Assembly: GCA_029204225.1 (NCBI GenBank)
Contig: CM055112.1
Coordinates: forward strand, 69,001 to 133,000
DNA length: 64,000 bases
Reading direction: 5' to 3'
Origin: Diphasiastrum complanatum
Taxonomy: Eukaryota; Streptophyta; Lycopodiopsida; Lycopodiales; Lycopodiaceae
Position numbers and translations under genes: made by a program. Positions 22,508 to 35,728 of this stretch are shown in pieces. Positions within the stretch are counted from its first letter, which is position 1; the number at the start of each line of letters is the position of its first letter. The notes under the pieces are model-generated. The model was not told the DNA's origin. It saw only the letters and a list, made by a program, of their open reading frames with translations, and ran no database searches.

Positions 22508-22552
22508 ATATGTATACTGACTCGTAGACCAGAGAGAGAGAGAGATACACAG

Positions 22553-25233
22553 ATGGTCTCTCTTATCTCGGCTATGGCGTCGTTGCCTTCTCTATCAAAC
22601 GCCCCCAAGGTACATTGCCAATCCCTATGCTTTCATATATCTTCATTTCTGCAGTCAAATCAAGATTTCTGCTTCCATTTGCCATATACACTGTCAAAAA
22701 ACAGCTATTTCTTCTAGTATTTTCTCTCACTATTTATGTTCAATTTGTACATTCTTTTTGTTTTTAAAATGTGTACTAATTTGTTACATTACGCCACTTT
22801 TGTAGATATAACGTATTTAATTTCAAAAGCTAAGTCTAAAAGTTCCATTCTCGGTGGTGAGATCCTGTACATTATACATTCCTTTTCAATTGCTCTAATT
22901 GAGCAGTCTGATCCGTTTAAGTTTTGTGTTGATGAACAAGACATTGATATTGCAGATTGTAATATCCACAGAACACCATATTGAGTTCAAATTTCTTAAG
23001 AAGCATTGCCTGACGCTAACTCCTTTCACTATTTCTGTTCAATTTGTGGAGAGCTATTTTTTTCACTGTCTATTTTCAAGTTTTACAGATTGCAAAGCTC
23101 GGCAGAAATGGCAGTGCCTTTGCGGGAAAAGGGGAGCTGAAAGTGGCGCAGTGGGGGAAGGGGCTCTGCACATTGAGGCCATTGAGGGTTTCAATGATGG
23201 CAAAGAGGGAGCAGGAGCTGGTGGAAATAAGGCAAATGAGTGATGAGGATATAAATGACACAGTTATGGATTTGAAGGGGGAGCTGTTTATGTTGAGAGC
23301 AAAGCGGGCGCTGCGGCAGGAATTCAAATCTAGTGAATTTGGGAGAATGCGGAAAAGGGTATACTGCCTCCACTTTTTTGTCTAGCCTTAACAAATTTGT
23401 TGATGTTTGTGAATCCCAAAAGGAGTACATCTGAAGTGTGTTGTGTAAATAATGGTGTGTATGAACGTCTCCAAATAACAAAAATAGAAATATATAATGT
23501 GGAATGCTAATATAAAAAAATAACAACTTCAGATGAATACAATGTGGTGCAATGACCATGTGCTATAAGGATATATATCAGCTAAGACGACTAAAGAAAG
23601 CTGTGATATGGGCTCTCGAGTAGGAGCCTATGTAGTAGAAGAGCGTTGATGACTGTATCTCTTACTCTTGACTCTGGCCAATATGGGATCGCCAAGTGTG
23701 AGTCATTTATGCTTTGTTGATACAATATCCATAGATTGAGTCTACAAACATTCATATAAGGACCTCTAGAGTAGGATCTCTATTAGTCATGTTACAGCTG
23801 ATAATGCTAGCACCCCTGAGTTCTTTGTAAGAGACTCATCAGCTCTTCCTTGTAGGAGGTGGATCTTCATACGATGTTTTTTGCAGGAGATTTCTGTGTG
23901 ATTCATCTTTGATGGCTTATTGCATATCATGTGATGTCTTATGTATGGGGTAAGTTCATAGCATGACGATTATAGGAATCAGTCTCAAGTATATTTGGCT
24001 TTTTCAATGTTTAATATTTATTAGGACATGGAATCATGGATTAAGGTTGTGGTACTAGGGAAATTCTAGCAGATGATTTTTTGATGGTCTGAACTAGAGG
24101 GTTGGAAGGATGCTTGCTACACACTATATGGAACGTGTTTGGATAATATTTGTTAGGGATTTTTATTAAATATATATAAATTCATTATTGCTTTACGTGA
24201 AAACAGAAGGTTATGGGAGTCTCAATCCATTCAATCTTATAAACAGATTTTCAATGTTTTGTTGATCAAGTGGGTATGATGGCCCAAGACCAGTTTTAGA
24301 ACGGTTTGGTGGTAATCATTATAAGTATTATCCTGTCGTTATTGCTACTTTTATATGGCTATAATGGAAGAAATAAAAGGTAGTTGTTGAGAACTACAAG
24401 GTTTGTGCTGGTGATATTGACTTTCTGGGTTTGAATGCAAAGTACTCTTTTAATCATGAGTTAGCTGCAGTGCCTTGCTATTTCAATAAGTTGATGTTAG
24501 AGGACATTCCATGACTGCGCTCAGCGAGTCCCTCTAACACTCCCTAGCCCTTGTGGATCCTCTCCCCATAATGTCCAGTGTTGGCTTCTCCTTTGTATTA
24601 TGGGTCCATGTCCTCTAGCATAATCCACTCACACTAAGCTGGCACCACCCATTCCCCCTGCTAACAAGCCACCTCCAATTACCTTGTCAAAGGTGCCTAT
24701 CCAAACCCAAATGCCTTTCCAAACAGAGTCTCTATTTTTTGCAGTAAAATTTCCCCCAAGCCGGTGCCTCATATGCCTCTATCCTTGTGAGGCTTCTCCT
24801 TGCTAGAGGCCTTGTGACAACCGTGTCACCTGCTATTACACCGGGGACGGCCTCGGGCCTCTGGGTCCCTCATGCTTTTCCAAATAAAGATCATTGTATA
24901 ATAGCAATCAAATTATATAACAGCAATAGAGTTTTATCATTGTATAATAGCTTGTCTTATTGCCTATATATTGTTTAAACTTGTTTGATTCTTTTAATCA
25001 TACTTCTGATATATTTCATGGATTTATGTTGATTTGGGTTTTGATAAATGATTTATCTTTGTTATTTGATTAAACAGATAGCACGAATGCTTACAATTAA
25101 ACGTGAGAGGGAGATTGAAAAAGGCATCAAACCTAGGGAATCCCGGAAACTTGACAAAGCATGGAAAAGAAATGCAGAAATAAGACCCCCACCTTCCTTG
25201 GTGGCACTACTAGAGTCAAAAGACAAGAAATAG
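22553..25233 (+). CDS. RPL29: Plastid 50S ribosomal protein L29 (uL29c), nuclear gene
   Basis: Three exons join in frame: 22553-22609, 23089-23358 and 25078-25233, giving 160 residues. Introns are GT-AG, 479 and 1719 bp, all phase 0. The Ser-rich N-terminus plus the start of exon 2 form a likely chloroplast transit peptide. Exon 2 holds the L29 core, 'AKREQELVEIRQMSDEDIN', 'DLKGELFMLRAKRALRQEF' and 'KSSEFGRMRKR', and exon 3 continues 'IARMLTIKREREIEKG' and ends after a short Lys-rich tail at TAG. The mature protein binds 23S rRNA near the exit tunnel of the plastid ribosome. ATG 22553 is chosen because it is the first ATG after the GA-rich leader; a second at 22574 is in frame. No stops or frameshifts are seen. 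Confidence 0.9.
23359..25077 (+). other. RPL29 intron 2, 1719 bp
   Basis: Donor AGG|GTATAC and acceptor AAACAG|ATAGCA. No gene is seen inside. A locally GC-richer patch at about 24510-24880, rich in CCTC words, may be an old insertion but carries no recognised motif. Confidence 0.75.
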
Positions 25234-27660
25234 TAGCTGATCAAAGGAAAGGCTCATGTCACTTTTGCCACATTTTCTGTTGCTATTATTAGAAAGAATT
25301 TTTTTAGCCTTGTCCTTTTAATGGGTTTTAATTCTTTGCATGCGTTGAGATCTTTTCATTCTATTTTATCATCATTGAGCTATAAATATTCAATGTTCTT
25401 GTTTCAGGCTTGTTCGATCTGATGCGTAGTATCTCTAGCACTCAGTTCTGTTTGTTGTCACTCCTTGAATTTGGACAATTTCCTTAAAGGGATTAAGAAA
25501 TCGTTTAAAGCCTCGAATAACGTGCATTGGTTGTTAAAGGTTAAGTGGTGCTTGGTTTGAAGCATAGTTCATGATTTTGATAACAATACTCAAAGATGAT
25601 TTAGAGCCAGAAAATGATTTTCAGAATACTTCTAAAACTGATTTGCAGCCAGAGAATAATTTACAAGAACAATCTCCAAAAGTTATATAGCCAGAAAACA
25701 AATTATGAAAACAGTGTACAGACAATTTTTCTGTGAATGTATGTTCGACTTTTGGGCTGTAAATTTGTTGGTCGTAAGAATGACAATTGTCAAAATATTT
25801 TAGCTAAACTTTGCTACAAAAAGCCACTTCCAATGTTTTTGAGGCCTGACTTACAACGTTCCAATCAAAATTTTACATACGTACGAAACATGTTTCATAC
25901 TTTTATGTTCCATACCAAAAAGTATGGAATGGGATTTACACTGATTTGTATTATGTAAGTATCTTAATCCTTTGGCTTTGAGATCATTAGTATTGCATCT
26001 TAATCAAGGATCTACTTGTTTTGTTGCATAAAAGTTTTCCAATATTCTAAACATAATTGAACTGGGCAGTTTACAATGTTTCTGCTCCAACTATGAATGC
26101 CAAAGGTTTGGCCATGATTGTGAAATTGTTGGATGGAAATATTATGATTATCTTTCTTTACTTTGAGGGTTTTTATTTCATTTTTAAGAGGCAAGGTATG
26201 GTAAACTATTGTGATGATTCATTTGTTTGTTAGCTTTTTTAGTTGCAAGACCATACACTATCAAAATTGCCACCACAAAAGTAGTTAAAATATTTACAAT
26301 AGTTATGCTATTGTTTTTAACCTATCAAAATTAATTATCATAGCATTTTCTATTTTGCTATTGTCTTTGATCTATCAAAACCAATGATCATACACTAGTA
26401 TTTTTTTCTAATTTTTTTTTTTGACATTGATCACAATGTCAAAAAAAAAACTCCAAGCAAGTGCTAAAATGGGCTTAATTTTCTTTTTGTTGTTCACAGT
26501 TGCAGAATGAGTGTAATTAGAGCTTCACTCTTAATATTCCAAAAATTCACAGTAGGTAATCACAATCGGTATTCATGATGAGCATTCAAAATATTTGTCT
26601 GTCTAGTGGTCAAAGTATTTACGATCAATAATAAGAGTATTTACGAGTATTCACCGTTAGTGTTCACAATAATCACAATTAGTATTCACAACATTTCAAT
26701 ATTCACAATATTCATGATAAGTAATCTAAGTATTAATGATCACTTTTCAGAAATTCGCTTTTCAATATTCATAATTTTAGATAATCATCCCTAACCATCA
26801 ATCATGTAATCTTGAGGACACCCCTAGAAAGTCAATTAGCTCTTCATCCAATATGGAAGACATTTTTTACACATCTTGTAGAAGAGGACATTATCAAAAT
26901 CGTTGAAAATGACTTGATTTCTGAATTGCTTAACAAAGCCACATAAATGGTAGTTTTCACAATTATTTTGTAATATTCATAAAAATTAAAGAAATCATAG
27001 GTGTAATTATCTAGTGCAAATGATTAGTTAGTTTGTTATCCTTATTTTCAAATTTTGGAATTGCATAGGTATGAGTGGCAAATTGAAACCTTGAATTTTA
27101 TTATAACTCCCCTCAAAATTGAAAGGGCCACTAGCAATTTACTATGATAGAAATTATCGTGAGAGAATGTAAGGGCATTTTTTGTATTAATCAATTTCAT
27201 CAAGTTGGAAGTGACAATCTCAATAATAATCAACTAAACATGTATACTAATAGGATTTTGTAGTGAGGGGAGCTTGAACATGATTGGACCCCTTTTTTTC
27301 TACCTCTAGATGTGATTGGATGAGTGACTTAAGACTCCTCTAATTTGATTGGACCATATTAATGAGAATCTCTCTTTTGATTTGTCTCTTGACCTCATGC
27401 CAATACTTTGGAATTGGTCATTCATCAATTCTAATCAGGACACTTGTAGTATGCCTAACTAACTCGAGCCACATCACAAATTGATTTTGGCCTAATCATG
27501 AAAGTACAAGTGTACTAGCTGGAGTTGCCTCCTAAGCCAAAGATGGCCCTATCACTAACTTACACATAGATGGTAGCAAAAAAATTTGCAATACCCCTAA
27601 ACTCAATATAGATGACTTTTTCAATTTTTCACACTCTTCCTGAAAGTTATCTATTCTAAA
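25234..27660. other. Intergenic AT-rich DNA downstream of RPL29
   Basis: No gene is recognised. Around 26550-26720 the word AGTATTCACAA recurs in slightly varied form. A 17 bp perfect hairpin lies at 26413-26450. Confidence 0.5.
26413..26450. repeat. Perfect 17 bp hairpin with T/A-rich arms
   Basis: Arms T10-GACATTG (26413-26429) and CAATGTC-A10 (26434-26450) around a 4 base loop ATCA. It resembles the tip of a small inverted-repeat transposon or a strong transcript hairpin. No function is shown. Confidence 0.7.
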
Positions 27661-27674
27661 TAAGCATGGATTTT

Positions 27675-27940
27675 GGTATCAATCCAAGATTGGATCTAAG
27701 CTTGATGAAGGAGCTCTTGAGTAGTGGCTTTCTGAACAGATCAGCGATGCATGAAGTATTGGAAACTAAGCTCACGGTTTCCTCTTTGGTGATAGAATTT
27801 GTTCAAGATTCTTCTTGCACATTTTATGATCATTGATCTAGGATCAGATGAAACCTATTTTGGTTTTATGTATGCTCATTTGATACATGCAATTAGTTTT
27901 GCTGTCTTGCAAAACTACTCTCATTCCGTGTGTCTAGTAA
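27675..27940 (-). pseudogene. Copia RNase H C-terminal scrap
   Basis: The minus strand reads 'IADLFRKPLLKSSFIKLRS', matching the Copia end 'IADIFTKPL...FIKLR', preceded by a degraded 'N-x-x-x-H-x-x-T-K' segment. Many stops. It is an isolated fragment without adjacent RT. Confidence 0.6.
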
Positions 27941-28239
27941 AATACACGGGTTTCTGGATAGCAGTATGACACCTACAACTTCCTACACAAAACTGAATCA
28001 GCCGAACTACTTGAAGGATGACTACATCGACCTTTCGGCTAATCTTTATCTTTGCAGTTGAGTTAAGGATTAAAGAGTAATCATTCATGTTCTGATTTAC
28101 ATTCAAATGTCAAGTTATTTGAAGAACATTGAAGACCTGACCATCTTCAACATCTTCAACATCTTCAACAAATCACTCTTTTCAAACAGTCTGTAGAAAT
28201 AAATTGTCTTTGCAATAGTCTACAGAATTGAACTATTTT

Positions 28240-28700
28240 TCGCACAGTTCGATTTTTTCCGAAAGGCAAAAAATGCAAAGTGCCTATCTACTTCAACGAA
28301 TAGACAGTTCCAACTATTTTCGAAAAATGCGAAGTTTGTGACAATTCCACTTTACTTCAACGATCAGCAGTTTTAACTACGAAAATATGCGAAGTATTCG
28401 ACAAATGGTTCTACTTCGAAGTTCAATCGTTCCAACTACTTCTGGAAAATACGAAGTATGCAACCGAAGGTTGTGAAGTTGTTGAAATACACGACCAAAT
28501 TATGCGAGGAATGCGACAAACTCGTCTACCTCAACGCCTTCGAGTCATAGGATTGTCATTTACTTGTACAAATGTTGTTGTACATTATTTCACTACCAAG
28601 TACATAGTTTAAATTAAACTAGTCTTGTAATTATAGATTAGTTAAACAATACTTGTAATAAACAAGGATCTGTATAAATACATCTCCAGCTCTCATTCAG
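28240..28700 (+). repeat. Four to five degenerate ~60 bp repeats followed by a TATA box
   Basis: Units starting CAGTTCCAACTA / CAGTTTTAACTA / CGTTCCAACTA and containing (CG)AAAAATGCGAAG-like words recur between 28245 and 28490. About 170 bp further on is TATAAATAC (about 28674). Repeated boxes upstream of a TATA box are the usual layout of a retrotransposon U3 promoter (compare tobacco Tnt1). Assignment to an LTR is inference, because its ends were not found. Confidence 0.45.
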
Positions 28701-29569
28701 CCGTGTGCAATAGAACAAAAGATTTGCATCTGAGTTACGCCGCCCTTTTTCAAGCTATATAACGATTTACATTGCTCTTGCTCCATGACAAGCATTGTGT
28801 AACATAGAAGCAACACTTTTCGTATCTGTGTCTAACATAGATATATCTATGTTGTAACTGATTGCACTCTTCTATTACTTGTCTTAGCTCGTTCACTCAA
28901 TCTGATCAAATTATGGATGTCTCCGACTCCTCAGAATTTGATCAAATGACGGCTGTCTTTGACGCCTGAGGAACAAGCGCCATCTTGCTGCACCATCACT
29001 TTGATTCTGTATTGAACCTTCACATTCAAACTGATTAACAATAATTCCTTTTAATCCTCTTCGGTGGACTGTACTCACAACTTATTTGAGTATGCAATTA
29101 TTTTAACGATCCTATCTTGAGAACGCATGAGTTGTGATTCTGTTTGGCATTTACAATCCCTCCTGATACCAAGAGATCGTTCTTGCTGGCAATTAGTAGC
29201 AGCCCATATTAGGAGAGTTATTCCACACTCCATTTCTCTCTCCCAATCATCCTTTCGTTCTCCATGGTCCAGCATGATTTGTGTTCCTTTTTACCTTTCC
29301 AGCAAGCTATCAGACCTGTAAATTGATGGGTTGAGGCTTATGTTTTAATTCCATCAAGTTTGTAGCAATTTTGACTTCTAGAAGCCAAGAATTCATGGTT
29401 CTCAGCCCATAATGCTTCATAGGATCTGTATGAAGGCTTCATAGAACTCTTAGAGACCATTTAAGACTGTTTTGGTCATCACTTTTAGGCTTGGTTGAGT
29501 GTTTGCATGTTTTTGGACGTATTGGTCTTGAAAAAGTGCGCCCTCCTACAACTTAATTGGCTATTCTGA

Positions 29570-29585
29570 ACTCACACGTGTGAGT
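29570..29585. promoter_or_regulatory. 16 bp perfect palindrome with G-box core
   Basis: ACTCACACGTGTGAGT is a perfect palindrome around CACGTG, the same extended core (TCACACGTGTGA) as in the Copia LTRs at 803 and 16949, but in unrelated surrounding sequence. Confidence 0.6.
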
Positions 29586-30323
29586 CCTAGGTGGCAGACT
29601 GACATGGCAAGTGTCTTGTTCACTGGGTCTCCCTCTGTATAGAGCTTTACAGCACTCAATTTGGTATCCTGTAGCCAAAGATATGAGCATCTGAAGTTTT
29701 GCAATTTTGTGGACAAAATTGGTAAAATTTCCAATTGTTCTGATTGCATGCATGACAATTTCCTAATTTGAGGTACTGTGCTTGCATGGAATGTCTGCAT
29801 GTGGTTTCTCAGAGTGATTCTGACATGCATGAGTGGTTTAGATCTGTTTTGAGTGGTCATACGCATGTACTCTGATGGTTAGATACAAAACTAGATTTTA
29901 TAGCTGAAAATTTTCGTAGAACTGAATTTTTACGTAAAATTTTGTAAAGGAAAAAAATCAGTTTAATGTCACATGTCTTGCATGCCTGATGGACATTAAT
30001 GAAGTAAAATCAGGAATCGAACGGTGAATCAAATTTTCGATTTCGATTGCTTAATAACTGATTGAGATTTTTTATGAATTTTTAGAAAACGTAAAATTTA
30101 AAGAAAAATTTAAAAGTGCCTAAATTTAAAGAAAAATTCAAAAGCGGCGAAAACTCAAAATTTTTAGTTTGTTCCAGTTTCTTGTAATGTCTATAAAATT
30201 GACTAAAAATAGTGATTTGACCATATTGGAGTCAATTTCAGTCAGTTTTTGGTCAACAATACTTCACTATGAGTTAATCAGATATTAACTAAATTTAGTA
30301 ATTTTCAAGATAGATATATTGAG

Positions 30324-30602
30324 ATGGCCGAAGAAACTTCAAATCAAGCTGCAAATCCAGGTGTGCCATCTTATATGGTGATTTGTCAATAGTTGAGTAC
30401 AGCGCTCAATGATATGAATAATCATAATCAGATGAGAGATCAGCAAATGGAGGTTCTTTTGAATCAAGTCAAGTTGATGTCTTCACCCAATCTTGGTTTT
30501 CAACCGGAGGCTTATGCAGGCGAGAAGGAGGAGAAGAAACCTGAGGTCGACGAGGACTGGCTGGCCAAGTGGATTCATCAAAGGATGCTTGGGATTCATT
30601 AA
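30324..30602 (+). pseudogene. Retrotransposon gag-like N-terminal fragment
   Basis: ATG at 30324 opens 'MAEETSNQAANPG'; after an in-frame stop at about 30390 the frame continues as a helical, Met/Gln/Asn-rich stretch ('MRDQQMEVLLNQVKL') and ends at 30602. No zinc knuckle. It precedes the Copia integrase of the same orientation by under 100 bp, but the join is abrupt, so it may belong to another element. Confidence 0.4.
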
Positions 30603-30677
30603 AGAAGATTTATGAATCCAAGTCTACTTCTAGAGTATTGACTCTAAGAAGGCAAATCTTTCAAAGTTTGCAAAAGA

Positions 30678-32880
30678 ATGAAGAGAGTCCAAATATTGGC
30701 TAAGAAGCAAGTTGTGATTGGTCTTCCAAGTTCCTTCAAGAGTATCAATCATGTTTGTGAGTCTTGTGCTTTGTCAAAGTCACATAGACTACCCTATGCT
30801 AGATCTACATCTAGATCTACAAAGCCTTTTCAAGTTGTACATTCGGATATTCATGGAATTACTACAACTAGCAATAGTGGAGCTAAGATATATGTAGCTT
30901 TCATTGATGATTTTAGTAGATTTTGTTGGATCTATCTATTAAAGAGCAAATATGAAGTGTATGATGTCTTTGTTAAGTTCAAGAATGCAAGGGAGACCCA
31001 ATATTCCACAAGGATCAAGTGCTTAAAGAGTGACAATTGTGGAGGGTACATATCTACCAAGTTTAAGACTTTTTGTGATGAGCATGGGATCAAGAGGGAG
31101 TATACAACACCAAGGACTCCACAACAAAATGGAGTGACCGAGAGGAAGAATAGGACTTTATGTGAAATTGCCAAAGCCATGAGGCTAAGTGCTAAATAAG
31201 CCATTTTTGGATCAAGCTTTGTTGTGTGCTAATTTCTTGTGCAATAGGTGGCCAAGTGCTAATTTGGATGGAAGGATGCCTTTTGAGATGCTATTCAAGA
31301 GGTGGTCGAGTGTTAACTTTCTTAGAACTTTTGGATGCACATGCTATGTCAATATAATTCATGATGATAGGACCAAGGAGGATCCATCTTCAAGGAAAGG
31401 TATATTTGTTGCATATATTGATGTGAGTAAAGCTTACAAGGTTTACATTCCTTCTACTAATAAGGTAATTATTGGTAGAGATGTCATTTTTTATGAGGAA
31501 AACATTCCAAAACTATCTTCAAGTACTATTGATGGTGATGTGGATGGATCTTACATTCTTGATGTTGATGTTAAGGATCCTACTTTAGATGGTGATGATG
31601 GTGGACCTTCATCAAGTCAAAAGCCAAGGAGAACATCAAGAGAAAGACAAATGACTTCAAGGCCTACATATGACGAGAAAGGTAAAAAAGTTGTTGGAGG
31701 TAGACACTTTGCTTTCCTAACCTCTTTTGATGAACCTACTTGTGTAGATGAAGCAAGGAACAAAGAGGAGTGGATCCAAACAATGGATCTTGAGTATCAA
31801 GCTCTTATGAAGAATGAAATATGGAGATTAGTGGAGTTACCTAAAGACGAGAAAGTTATTGGATGTAAATGGATCTTCAAGGTGAAGACAAAACAAGATG
31901 GATCTATCAACAAGTACAAGGCAAGGTTGGTGGAAAAAGGATATGCTCAAGAACATGGTATTGACTATGATGAAACCTTTGCACCCGTAAGAAAGATGGT
32001 AAGCATTTGGGTCATCAACGCTCTTGCTACTCTTTATGGATGGGATATATGGCAATTGTATATCACAAATGCTTTTTTGAATGGTGATTTTGAGGAGGAA
32101 GTGTACATGGAGCAACCCAAGAGCTACATTTCATCTACAAAGTCAAATCATGTGTGTTTTCTACAAAAGAGCTTATATGGCCTTAAGCAAGCACCAAGGA
32201 GTTGATATACTAAGCTTACCACTTTTTTACTCTCTCAAGGGTTTATTATGAGTGAGTATGATCATTCACTTTATTATAGGTTGGTTAAAAATGATGTTAC
32301 CATTTTGTTAATCTATGTGGATGATATCATCTTGAGTGGTGGAAATAACCAAGATTTGGAGGATATCAAGAGTGCTCTCAAGAGTGAGTTTTAGGTGCAT
32401 GATCTTGGACACTTGCATTAAATTTTAGAAATAGAAGTCATTAGATCTTAAAATCTACTTTCATTTGTCAAGAGAAGTATGCTAATTCTATTCTAGAAAG
32501 ATTTCATATGGTAGATACAAAATCTTGTGATACACTGATGGAGTCAAATGTAAAGCTAACTATAAGAGGTAATGAAAGATCATTCAAGGACATTACTCTC
32601 TATAGGAAGCTAGTTGGTTCACTCATCTATCTAACCATCACAAGACCAGATCTAGGCTATTGTGTTGGGAGATTGAGCCAATTCATGCAACATCCTAGTG
32701 AAGAGCATTGGAATCTAGAGAAACATGTTGGCATATTGTATGAGGAATCATCACCTAACTTGTTTGGATTTTTAGATTCAGACTTTGCTGGAGATAAAAT
32801 AGATACCAAAATATTTGTATATTTGGCAATTGAGGCCAATTTTCATATTAGATTTAGAGTTTGACTTTTTAAAGTTATAT
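30678..32880 (+). pseudogene. Copia integrase-RT-RNase H remnant
   Basis: Integrase (30678-31199) shows 'CESCALSKSHRLPY', 'HSDIHG', 'KSDNCGGYISTKF' and 'TERKNRTLCEIAKAM', with D, D and E catalytic positions present. RT (31189-32205 and on) shows 'CKWIFKVKTKQDGSINKYK', 'FAPVRKMV', 'AFLNGDFEEEVYMEQP' and, after a TGG-to-TGA stop at about 32205, 'LLIYVDDIILSG' near 32309-32345. Further stops follow, then an RT/RNase H piece (32508-32864) with 'LVGSLIYLTITRPDLGYCV'. It is the best-preserved integrase in the window but cannot be translated through. Confidence 0.85.
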
Positions 32881-32940
32881 TAGTCTAAAAGCATTTGAGT
32901 AAACACTTTTGAAAATTGTGGGAAACTATAGAATATGAGT

Positions 32941-33400
<460 letters not shown>

Positions 33401-33479
33401 TTTTCACATTGGCAAGATTGGTAGAGTTGATCTATTTCTAACCAAAGATCAAGTTATGGATTTGGATCTTGATTGATCC

Positions 33480-35006
33480 CAAATTCTTCACAATAAATTG
33501 AAGATATATACCTCAAGACTCTCTTGGCCAATTTCCAATGGAAGATCTTGGGATTTTGCATAGATTAGCTTAGCTTGTGCACACAATAGCTCAAATCGGG
33601 CCTAGTGATTGTCAACCAAATCAAGGAGCCAATAAGACTCCAAAAAAGGGTGATGTCCTCGAAGGATCTTTATTAGGATCTTTTACAACATGCTCCATAT
33701 GTATATATATGCTCTTACAATTTTCCATGTGAAACCTTTTCAACATTGATAGAGCATATCTAGATTGGCTTATAAAAGCATAATTATCACAAAGATCAAT
33801 CTCAAGGCCTAAGATATAGTGGAGCTCTCCTAGATCTTGCATTTTGAACTCTCCTCCAAGTGCACTTTTAGTTTCTCACTAGCAACAAACTTTAAGTACA
33901 TGGAAGGATCATAGTCACTTAGGACAAATTCTAGTGAGATAAGAAAGGAATTGATTCTTGCGGTGCTTGCTTGAGTCCATATAGACTTTTGAATGACAAG
34001 CAAATTTTGGGTTCTTCATCATGTTTGATGAATGATTGCTCCATATAGATCTCCTCATCAAGATATTCATTGAGAAAAGCATTGGAGACATCCAATTGGA
34101 ACACCTTTCACTTGTAATAGCAAGCAATAGATATGATGATCCTTATAGTCACCATCTTTGCAACGGGTGCAAAGGTTTCTTCATGATCAAGGTCTTGGAT
34201 TTAAGCAAATACTTTTGCACATAGTCTTGCTTTGTACTTGTTGATGGTGCCATCATGATTGTACTTAATTTGAAACACCCACTTGCAACCAAATACATGC
34301 TTGTTGGATGGTGGATCCATAAGCTCCCAAGTATTGTTGGTGATCCAAGCATCATACTATTGCTTCATAATTTCATACCACTCCTTTGAATGGAGTGCAT
34401 CTTGGACACATCTTGGCTCTTCATGTGATATAGAAAAGGCATAATTGGTGGATTCAACATCCACTTGCTTGCCTTTATCAATGTATGAGAGCCTCTTGGG
34501 CTTGGATCTCTCTCTCAAAGATCTTCTTGGTGAGAATACATGAGGATGCTCCTCCTCAAACCTCGATCCCATCACTTCTTGATTGTCTTCAATAGAGATA
34601 ATAGGTGATATATCTTGAAATGCCTTGATCTCGGACTCTATCGGCCTTCCAAGGTGGATTTTTGTTCATCATGAAAAGTGACACCTCTACTCTCAATAAC
34701 CTTTGAAGTAGAGAGTTTATAGACTCTATCGGCCTTCTTGGTGGATGAATATCCAACCATGATCCCTTTGCTTGAGATTGGATCATCTTTCTTTCTTGTC
34801 TCTAAGGGAACATGAGTAAAGAAAATACTTCCAAATATTCTAAGGTGATCGACCTTAGGATTCTTCTTGAATAAGACTTTATATGGTGTCTTTCTTCCAA
34901 GAGCAAGATGAGGGAGTCTATTGCAAAGATAATTGGCACAATTGATGGCCTCTCTCAAAAAATCCTTTGGCAAGGATGCTTTAATTCTCAAGGCTTTGGC
35001 ACACAC
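33480..35006 (-). pseudogene. Copia pol remnant (minus strand)
   Basis: Read right to left: the integrase end and C-terminal part ('CANYLCNRLPHLALGRKTPY', 'KVDHLRIFGSIFF', 'KKADRVYKLSTSKVIESR'), a linker with 'SLRERSKPKRLSYIDKG', RT ('TWELMDPPSNKHVFGCKW'-like, 34350-34150) with several shifts, and 'MQDLGELHYILGLEI' then 'ITRPDLSYCV' near 33600. Several frameshifts and stops. It lies opposite in direction to the Copia at 30678 and abuts another copy at 35.0 kb. Confidence 0.75.
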
Positions 35007-35716
35007 ACATAAGGATCTATTCTTTGTTAGAATTCACAAGCTAATTTGGACCAATTTTGGTCACATGCATTGTAATTGGCAAGATGGCCATGTAAATAGA
35101 TGCCACACATGCCAAATAGCATAGGATGATTTTCCAGTGTCTTATTCTACATCCTACTTAGTAAAGGAACCTTTGAAATAAGGACAAAGAGTGCTTAGAT
35201 AGGGTAGAGAGAAAATAGGAGCCAAAAATAGTATATTTTTCATTGTTTTTGGATCTCGAGATCAAGGACCCTAATTAGGGTGGATCCAATGATCAATTAG
35301 GTTGGATGTTAGGGTTGGGTTATGAAAAATACAAAGAATCCCTAAAATACTTAGATTTGAACTAGTAATGTATAAATATGTGATTTTCTTAATCAATTTA
35401 GGAGTAAAAAATTGGTTATCCATCTACCAATGTTGTTGGTGATCTAGATGCTTGATATTTGCTATTTGTGTTGAGTACTTTGTGATTGTGAGATGATTTG
35501 GAAGTTTAGGTACTATACTCTACTTGTGGCAGTCCGTACTTTTGCATGTGTGAAGGAAATTGCAAGAATTTGAGCCTTCAAGTGGAGTTCAAGCCAAGGT
35601 GAAGCTAGGAAACACTAAATTGGTGTTCTTGCTATAGGATCTCAATTTGATCCATTCAAGGTGCTTCTGCCATCATTTTAAAGCTTTATTAGAGTCTATT
35701 TGCTGCATTTTCAACA

Positions 35717-35728
35717 TGGTATCAGAGC
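35717..35728 (+). promoter_or_regulatory. Copia primer binding site
   Basis: TGGTATCAGAGC, an exact match to the plant initiator tRNA-Met primer site, directly after TTTTCAACA, a typical LTR end. The LTR to its left may start at about 35025 (TGTTAG), giving about 690 bp, but this start is uncertain. Confidence 0.75.

Noticed and set aside
22899-23243. 114-codon frame overlapping RPL29 exon 2 in another phase
   Set aside because: Shadow of the real exon: L29 similarity is in the frame of 23089-23358.
34933-35124. Plus-strand frame with HCNWQDGHVNRCHTCQIA, resembling an integrase zinc site
   Set aside because: Cys/His spacing only loosely fits, the frame starts within a minus-strand Copia relic, and no integrase core follows.
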